DNA from: Metridium senile
Lineage: Eukaryota; Cnidaria; Anthozoa; Actiniaria; Metridiidae
Direction: 5' to 3'
NCBI GenBank assembly: GCA_949775045.1
Contig: OX459103.1
Span: 7,244,541 to 7,308,540, forward strand
Length of the DNA stretch: 64,000 bases
Shown: positions 57,001-64,000 of the stretch, piece by piece
Layout of the letters: each line of letters starts with the position of its first letter
Numbering within the stretch: position 1 is the stretch's first letter
The notes under the pieces: generated by a model
What the model was told of the DNA's origin: nothing
Databases searched by the model: none
The model's input: only the letters and a program-made list of their open reading frames with translations
Position numbers and translations under genes: made by a program

Positions 57001-57770
57001 ATTAGTGAGAACTATCCTTTGTTGTCTAAAATTTTGTTTCAGCAGCTTTCTCCACCACCGGAGAGAGGTTTTTATGTTTAGTCATGTGACCTAGCCTGTG
57101 ACGTCACTAATTATCAAAAAAGGCCATAGAAAAGTTAAGGTCGTTGAGTTCCATCATATTACCAAAAATAAAATTTATCGAGGAACATTAAGGCAGTTAA
57201 AGGTTATATTTTAGTTTTTAGTGAGTCCTCTTATTATCCCAGGCCTTAATGTACTTGAGTTGCCATGGAATTCTCAATGCATGGAGAGTACCAGGGTGCA
57301 AAATAAGGAGTATATCTCATATTTTAAAAACGTTATTAAGAATTTTCTGTTTTTTTACAAATTGTCAATTTTCAGTCATATTAAAAAACCTCATTTGCAT
57401 GTTGAAAGATATTGTGTTCTAAATGCTTGCCATGGAATTCTCAATGCATGGAGAGTACCAGGGTGCAAAATCAGGAGTATATCTCATATTTGGAAAAAGT
57501 TATTAAGAATTTTCTTTTTTTTTTTACAAATTGTCAATTTTCAGTCATAAAAAAACCTTCATTTGCATGTTGAAAGATATTGTGTTGTAAATGCTTGCCA
57601 TGGAATACTCAATGCATGGAGAGTACCAGGGTGCAAAATCAGGAGTATATCTCATATTTGGAAAAAGTTATTAAGAATTTTCTGTTTTTTAACAAATTGT
57701 CAATTTTCAGTCATATCAAAAATGATCATTTGCATTTTTGTCATTTGTTGAAATATTGTGTTGTAAATGG
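54027..57770 (+). repeat. About 167 bp satellite array, some 18 monomers
   Basis: Each unit reads aaattgtcaatttt, catatt, cctcatttgcatgttgaaag, atattgtgttctaaatgctt, gccatggaat, caatgcatggagagtaccag and gagtatatctcat. The period is 159 bp at the worn left edge, then 167 bp. A variant (tttggaaaaag with a longer T run and cataaaaaaaactt) recurs about 1.0 kb and then 335 bp apart, suggesting a higher-order pattern. 167 is not a multiple of 3, so the chains of overlapping open frames are artefacts. A 665 bp element interrupts it. Confidence 0.95.
56595..57259. mobile_element. 665 bp element inserted in the satellite (CTCAAGTACATTAAGGCC ends)
   Basis: The left end ctcaagtacattaaggcctg and the right end aggccttaatgtacttgag are inverted. 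The satellite monomer is split as aaatgctt / ttgccatgg, where intact monomers read aaatgcttgccatgg, so the duplicated target is TT. No coding content is seen. Confidence 0.88.
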
Positions 57771-57781
57771 GATTGTTAAGA

Positions 57782-59015
57782 CAAGTGGTATCATGTGATA
57801 GATATCGATGAGACAAATTAAAAAAAATGACTGACATGATCACTGACCACGCCCTTGCAAAGTTATGACGTCACCAATGCTTTGCCTGGTTTAAGAAAAT
57901 TCATATAAATTCTGAACTATTTAGAATATTTAAATGATATGTCTACCAACAAATAGGTATAGCTGTCAGCTTTTGAGCAATACTAGGTTTATGCTCATCA
58001 GAGCACCTTGAAAATTGACTTGATTGACAGATTTGACGTCATAACACGTGATAGGTGTGGTCAATTGACAAACCAAGGCCATATTTGTTTATGCCTCAAC
58101 TAGAGCCGTCCAGTCATACCAGAGTTGTATAAGCTCATAGGTTAACCATAACCCCTGAAAACTAAGGGTTCCAGATCCTATATATTTCTTATTACTACAG
58201 CTTGTGTTTGAAATCCAGCTTTGCTGAAAAACTCCCTTTTTGAAATTTTTGATGAAAGTGAAAACAAATGGTATCATTTGATAGATATCGATGAGATAGA
58301 TTAAAAAACTTGACTGACATGATCACTGACCACGCCCTTGCAAAGTTATGACGTCACCAATGCTTTGCCTGGTTTAACAAAAGTCGTGTAACGTTTGAAC
58401 TATTTAGAGTATTGAAATTATATGTGTACCAACAAATAGGTGTAGCTGTCAGCTTTTGAGCAATACTAGGTTTATGCTCATCAGAGCACCTTGAAAATTG
58501 ACTTGATTGACAGATTTGACGTCATAACACGTGATAGGTGTGGTCAATTGACAAACCAAGGCCATATTTGTTTATGCCTCAACTAGAGCCGTCCAGTCAT
58601 ACCAGAGTTGTATAAGCTCATAGGTTAACCATAACCCCTGAAAACTAAGGGTTCCAGATCCTATATATTTCTTATTACTACAGCTTGTGTTTGAAATCCA
58701 GCTTTGCTGAAAAACTCCCTTTTTGAAATTTTTGATGAAAGTGAAAACAAATGGTATCATTTGATAGATATCGATGAGATAGATTTAAAAAATTGACTGA
58801 CATGATCACTGACCACGCCCTTGCAAAGTTATGACCAATGCTTTGCCTGGTTTAACAAAAGTCGTGTAACGTTTGAACTATTTAGAGTATTGAAATTATA
58901 TGTGTACCAACAAATAGGTGTAGCTGTCAGCTTTTGAGCAATACAAGTTTCATGCCCATGAGATTACCTTGAAAATTGACTTGATTGACAGATTTGACGT
59001 CATAACACGTGATAG
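57782..59015. repeat. 483 bp tandem repeat, about 2.5 copies
   Basis: Units beginning near ggtatcat..gatagatatcgatgag occur at about 57782, 58265 and 58748. Copies 1 and 2 are nearly identical over tgtcagcttttgagcaatac and agagccgtccagtcatacc. The third copy ends after gtcataacacgtgatagg at about 59015. It follows the satellite with almost no spacer. Confidence 0.9.
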
Positions 59016-59356
59016 GATATTCCTAGCGACTCTTGAAACTAATGTAGCGCGCAAGGAAGCCCAATGAATTCGACGAGCAAGCATAAAATATGTTTCAATA
59101 ATAGGACACGAATGTTTTATTATGTCCAATCAACAATCGAACCTTTAAACTATTCTTGTTTTGAATAATGAAAACTTCGGGTTTTTTTTCAATTTCGAAA
59201 ACTAAACTTAATAATGAGTTCTACGTGTTCACGATTGAGGTGTTTTGACTGTAACATAGGAATTAAGCTTGGCAACATTGATTTTCGAAATCAGCATCGA
59301 ACAAATATGCCCATTGGGTGTCACATTTTGGGCTGTACAAAATTGGTTATTGGATA
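59016..59356. other. Noncoding DNA
   Basis: No supported feature. Confidence 0.5.
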
Positions 59357-59582
59357 AGGGACGGACCATTTGATTTTTGTAGGGGGGGTGGGTAGATTTT
59401 CAGCGTGCTCGAAATTTTTTTTTCGCCCGCCAGTGTTGCAGGATATTTTTTTGCTGTACCAAACTATATTTTTTTGCCATATTGACGTTGCACAATTTTT
59501 TTTTAGGTTGTAGAACTTGCTCGATATTTTTTGGGGATTTAACTCCTCCGGCCCCTACAAATATTAAATGGTCCGTCCCTAA
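59357..59582. mobile_element. 226 bp inverted-repeat element (agggacggaccatttga ends)
   Basis: The left agggacggaccatttgattt with a G run and the right cccctacaaatattaaatgg then tccgtccct are inverted. The core is T-rich with cgcccgccagtg. Relatives lie at 29466-29708 and 32884-33047. Confidence 0.8.
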
Positions 59583-61078
59583 AGCAAACTGTTTAAAAAA
59601 GGCAATCTTTTGATGACTTTGTTTACAAACTTTCAGATCAATAGATAAAATTCCCTTTGTACATTAATTCAAAGCATACGGTTAATTGAGCGTAAATTCA
59701 CTTCTGAGAAAGTTAAAACGCAAAAACGTTTTGAACACAAAAATAGCATTATTGACACAATCGGATTATCAGAGATTATAACACATTATTATCCGCCGAC
59801 CGATCGATGACATGCAAAGTAAATGGAAATCAAGTTCTTGTAAGTTTCCCGCACATAAACGATCATAACTAGAAAAATTATATCTCCAAAACTCGAGAAC
59901 TGCAACAATAAATAATTAATTAATTAATCGAATACGCCATCGCATGTGTTCCACTGATCGTTGCAATTGTAATCGTGACGTGAGAGCAAGGTCAGTGACA
60001 AGTGATGTCAATATTATAAAAAAGACATCAAAAGTTTTTTCGTTATATTGATAATACTCGTTAATAATTTTACAATTTGACACATTGAATTGATATTTTG
60101 AGTTTGAAAGATTTTGCCAAGTTTGGTTGGATTTGAAATAAGAACATGTTTGAGGACTTTTTTGAAGCCATTTATATCAGAACAAGACGTGTACTTGATA
60201 ATTATGGAGAATCTGTACATTTGTACAGTTTGAAAAAATTCTGCTGCTTAAAAATGAGATTTTCTAAAATATTCCCCGAAAAATGAAAACATTTTTTTTT
60301 TGAAGGGGGGTGGGGGGAAGGGGGGCAGTTATTAAAAACAACGAACACTTGGACCGAACAACTTGAACTGCACAGGTGGTATTCAATTTTTAATCTGCAG
60401 TCTGGCAGTCGAAGCAAAAAAAAACCAAACAAATTGAACATGCATTCACAGAGTTTTGGAAACTAGATGCGCAGGGCTTTAATATATGTGGAACATATAT
60501 TATGTTGTTTAGTAATCCAAAGATCAGAGAGTTAAAATTATCAAGTTTGGAGGATATAACATATATGCAAATGCAAATGCAAATCAAAATAAATGCAAAT
60601 GCAAATTGTTTTTGATCATTTTTTGGAAAACAATGAGCTCCTTATAAATAGCTTAAAACATCACCAAACTACGTATACGTAATATGCTCCTTGGAAAGCA
60701 TTGTTGTTGAACGTTTTAGCTAGGAACAAGTGAATATTATGGGATATATGCTCGTTGGAAATTTTTCAACAAAAAAAAACATAAGTGCTCGATTTCTTTC
60801 CCACAGAACATTCTGGTTATTTTTGGTGTGTTTAACATAATGCACTACGCAAACAAAATTTCAATGATTGATCCATGTTTGGAACAAGGTTGACAAGTTC
60901 TATCTTCCCATGCTAAAAGATGTTCATTAGAGTAAATAGGAGTGGCAATTTTCTCAGACAAAAAAACTGGGAACGAGTAAATTGAAACCCTTATAACTTC
61001 GCTTACATTTACTCAAACGTTAACACGCATACATCATTGGACTAGGAAATTACAACCAACATTCATAAATAACGTATT
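59583..61078. other. Noncoding AT-rich DNA
   Basis: No gene is supported. A G-run element-like fragment lies at 60300-60330, and the ATGCAAAT cluster is annotated separately. Confidence 0.5.
60565..60606 (+). promoter_or_regulatory. Cluster of five overlapping ATGCAAAT octamers
   Basis: The octamer ATGCAAAT, the consensus of POU/Oct-type factors, occurs at 60565, 60571, 60577, 60593 and 60599. It arises from a short 6 bp tandem repeat, so regulatory use is only a possibility. Confidence 0.3.
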
Positions 61079-61711
61079 GCGCATGCGCAGTGAACTTTTA
61101 CTTTCTCAAATTCAAAAACTCATACCTTCTGCGCATGCGTATCTACAGAGTTAATTTTTATTTAAAATTCAAGCGTATTGTTATGCTTGTAGGATAATGT
61201 ATCTCCTCATTGGTGGAGCCTTTAGAGAGTCTTTAAATTCTAACCCTAGTTTGACAAAAAAAATTATGCGCATGCGTACATGATCTAAAAAATAGACTAA
61301 TATTGGTTGCCTAGTCCAGTAGATTACCATACGCTAGCAAAAAAATAAAAATTATTTTAATGCGCGTGCGCAGTGACTTATTTATTTATTGCTAACCCTA
61401 ATCCCTATTTCCTGCGCATGGTCACTTACAGATTTTAAATGTTTTTCAACTGAAAGACATTAGTCATGCTGTTCATGCCAATGAAATCATTTTTTGAGAA
61501 AACTTCTAGGAAGCCCCTCAAAATTGAAACCCTAGTTTGAATTTAAAATTTCTGCGCATGCGCAGTTATCCAAAAACAATTACTGTAGAAATATTTGTAT
61601 GGTGTAGTACATTAACATCAGCTATCAAACTGTTCAAGATATTAAATTGCACATGCGCAATGAATTTTAAATTTGATGCTAACCCTAACCCCTATCTCTT
61701 GCGCATGCGCA
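61079..61711. repeat. Array of TGCGCATGCGCA palindromes in a diverged tandem repeat
   Basis: About eight full or near matches to tgcgcatgcgca lie at 61079, 61131, 61266, 61360, 61411, 61553, 61654 and 61700. They are separated by sequence that itself recurs (ctaaccctaa, tcaaattcaaaa/aaatttaaaat and aggaagcc words). The palindrome matches the NRF-1 consensus. The unit seems to be about 300 bp with two or three palindromes per unit. Confidence 0.65.
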
Positions 61712-62760
61712 CTTACTGAGTTAGAATTTCGTTCCAATTGAACAGTATTGCTATGTATTTTATGTCAATGCAATGCCTTTTTACTAAAACGTTTAGGAAG
61801 TCGATAAATTTATAACTCTCCCTTAAATTGTTGCTCTAAAACAGTAGAACACGCATGGTAATGCATTGAAATTGTTTAGTAAGTTATTGTTTAGTAGATA
61901 TAACAGGAGTTATTAAAAAATTAAAATTTACACTCCCGGCCCTCCAGGTATATAAGGTTATCCTCACTTTTTTTTACACAAGAAAGTGTTTAGGTGCATC
62001 AGTGAACATAGTACTGCTGTACTATCACATAACGGTTAATAACAGCAATGCACAGCATGTTTTTAATTTTACGTTTAATGTAGGTATTTTAAACCTATCA
62101 GTAGTATAAATCTAATACAATTAAGTTAGACTTAATGGTATTTTAAACTCGCTTTTCTAGACATAGAAAAGTTAAATATTAGAAAGGCTCGTACGTGAGG
62201 CAAGGTTCGTACGTGAGTTTGTACGTGAGTGGAAGGTTCGTGTACATGTTCAACACCGCATCAACCCACTGATATGAAAATCATGCAAACTGTACTTATC
62301 AAATTCTTTTTTTTATAGCCGTTTTTTTAGTTTTGTCCTTTTTCGTTTGTTTCTTTTATTCGTGTTCGTGAGCTAATAAAACTGTTGTTTCTTTGCTTGA
62401 ATTGCATATTGTAGTCGTTTTGGTGTAGTCCACGATGACTGATTGCTTGTGTTTCCACTTTCACAGGTTGTCTCTTTAGGGTTACAATCCTACGGCTGTA
62501 GCAAGCAGTTACGCAAGAAAGTTAACTGACCACATCGATGTTTTTCAGCTTATCTGTCCGACTAGCACGTTATATGCCTTGTCTAGCTCATTTGGAGTCG
62601 TTTTGTTCAGTTTTAAGTTGTAACTATTCATTAAAGGTGTATCCTGCGTTGCATCCGGGTTTTTTATCCGTAAATACCGTCTGTGTATCACAGAAAGATT
62701 TCTTAAAATTAAAAGGATACTTAATCAATTGTCTCACGATTGAGGTCATTGGTAGAAATA
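61712..62760. other. Noncoding DNA
   Basis: No gene is supported. A 90-codon plus frame at 62538-62810 has no domain and runs into the hammerhead-like motif, so it is not called. Confidence 0.45.
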
Positions 62761-62767
62761 CCGCGAC

Positions 62768-62798
62768 GTTTCGACTGCAATCTGCTAGTCTTCATCAG
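62768..62798 (-). ncRNA. Hammerhead-like ribozyme motif
   Basis: The minus strand reads CTGATGA (62798-62792), an extra A, then gact..gca..tgc..agtc that can form a 7 bp hairpin with one bulge, then GAAAC (62772-62768) and GTC. This is the order of hammerhead core parts, with one added A before stem II. Penelope-like retroelements are known to carry hammerhead motifs. No reverse transcriptase is visible in the window, so activity is uncertain. Confidence 0.4.
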
Positions 62799-62810
62799 GC
62801 GATGGTGTAG

Positions 62811-64000
62811 ACTGGATGATGGTTGTCTTGTTGTGGGCCCCCGCATATGACTCTGACACATGAGCAGGACTGGGAAAAATAATTGATAACCAATCAGCGG
62901 ACTTGTTCGAATAAGTCAATCAGAGCGCGTACTTAAATCCAGGTACGCTGAGAACAAGAAATCTTTCTCTGATTCGCAGACGGGACTTACGAGTAAACGA
63001 GTAACGTCTGGCTGCACGCAGGCTATTAAAGGTGCCGTCAGATTTCTTTACGTGTGCTCTCTAGCTGTCATTTCTGTTTCCATCTCCTCGAAAGTTATGT
63101 AAATGGCATATTGTAAGTGCATGGACCAGTATGCTATAAAGGTCCGTCCCCCTAGATGCAGCAAAGGTATTAGGTGTGAGCAGTCATCCGCGTTAACGTG
63201 GTGACGCGGAAATGTAATGCCAATTTAGAATCCTCGTGCCAAGGCAATCCAAGCCACATCGCGCACGGGTGGGAGTGCATTTTTGCGATTGCTTCTCTTT
63301 GTTTGTATCCACTGGTTATGGCATTAGCTTTGACTATTGTTTTCCTGCCCTCACAAGAAATTAATCCAACTAGCCACGCCATCATCATAAAATCCGATAT
63401 TGCCATCTCATAAATACTAGTTACAATGCATACTTAAAAGACTGTAATAATATGAAAAAAATGAATGTTTAAAATGAGTTTTTTGTGCTATTTTCAAAAA
63501 AGGCGCGTATAACTCAAAAAAGTGTTTGACAACTTTTTAAGCCGAGTTACGGTAGTAGCAACATTGTTCCGCTGTTTAAAGTTTGAATTACACACATGCA
63601 TGTCGAAGTGCGCGCGGTCTCAGAAAAATGGGCGTGTGCTTGCACGTCTCAATCAGTCGAAGAGCGTGTAAGTCGTTTAATTTGAAGCACGTATAAATCA
63701 AGTTCTTCCTTCACTCATAAAGCCGTAGAGGCGAAACCCGTCGGAGGAGATAAAATCGTTGGTATTAATCAATTTTCTTTCAGAATTCACTTCCGATTTA
63801 ACGCTGTCAAAACGAATCTCCTGCCCGCCAAAATAAGACATGAAACAAATTTTTCAAAATTCAAAACGGCATTCAAATGCCACCTAAAATCTTTGTAATT
63901 TCTTTTCGTTTTCTCCTTTTAGTAGTGTGTTATCATATTTGTATTTATGTTTATATTGTTAGATTTAGTTATACAGGACCCCATTTAAAAACCAGCGATG
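62811..64000. other. Right-edge DNA
   Basis: No gene is supported. Frames of 71 and 78 codons are open on opposite strands at 63170-63413; neither has a recognised domain. GC content rises slightly, which could mark a relic of a retroelement or a distant exon. Confidence 0.4.

Noticed and set aside
54027..57770. Regularly spaced repeats resembling a CRISPR array
   Set aside because: The whole 167 bp unit is repeated, with no unique spacers, and the context is eukaryotic.
54389..57798. Series of overlapping 60-120 codon frames that look like a repeated protein family
   Set aside because: They follow the 167 bp satellite period, which is not a multiple of 3; frames overlap in two phases and end at the same satellite positions.
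63170..63413. Open frames of 71 and 78 codons on opposite strands, with a GPCR-like hydrophobic stretch on the plus strand
   Set aside because: No conserved motif could be confirmed, both strands are equally open and no splice partners were found.

Overview
The window is animal nuclear DNA. It has spliced genes with GT-AG introns, a membrane cholinesterase/carboxylesterase-type gene, a calcium-binding EGF membrane protein, a tRNA-derived SINE, a roughly 167 bp satellite and a very dense load of inverted-repeat DNA transposons. The mix suggests an invertebrate, most likely an anthozoan cnidarian (coral or sea anemone). That assignment is an inference from gene and repeat style, not a proof.

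Only two ordinary host genes can be assembled end to end. (1) A plus-strand carboxylesterase/cholinesterase-like gene, 2884-30869, has 8 exons that join in frame to 585 residues: signal peptide, HGGG oxyanion loop, GQSAGG nucleophile, catalytic His in a YHGADLPY context and a C-terminal membrane helix. (2) A minus-strand gene, 50625 down to 35721, has 5 exons that join in frame to 509 residues: N-terminal signal anchor, eight calcium-binding EGF repeats, a second membrane helix, a Cys-rich cytoplasmic cluster and an arginine/proline repeat tail. The two genes are convergent, with about 4.8 kb of repeat-rich DNA between their stop codons.

Almost everything else is mobile or repetitive. Intron 2 of the esterase gene is 20.6 kb long because it holds a TA-flanked, head-to-tail array (5812-24463) of six apparently identical copies of a 2.98 kb module, B. 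Each copy carries an intact Tc1-type DD34E transposase on the minus strand and a small promoter-bearing ORF on the plus strand. A 272 bp snapback element, A, alternates with B; some units lack A or share one 438 bp deletion. Just right of the array is a 90 bp tandem repeat whose units carry copies of the esterase exon 3 splice acceptor.

The 11.7 kb second intron of the EGF gene holds a region bounded by 37 bp inverted repeats (38755-48791). Inside it are nested foldback elements: a 3.1 kb near-palindrome built on four TTATAA sites (40835-43925), and a 1.6 kb element with a 9 bp target duplication (46516-48113) that itself contains another transposon with a 99-codon ORF. The right third of the window holds more nested inverted-repeat elements (50060-53049), the 167 bp satellite (54027-57770) interrupted by a 665 bp element, a 483 bp tandem repeat (57782-59015), a cluster of TGCGCATGCGCA palindromes (61079-61711) and a hammerhead-like motif (about 62768-62798).

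The parts do not form one pathway. The window is best read as two host genes whose introns and flanks have been rebuilt by successive transposon insertion and tandem amplification. The transposase array is the feature most likely to be new.
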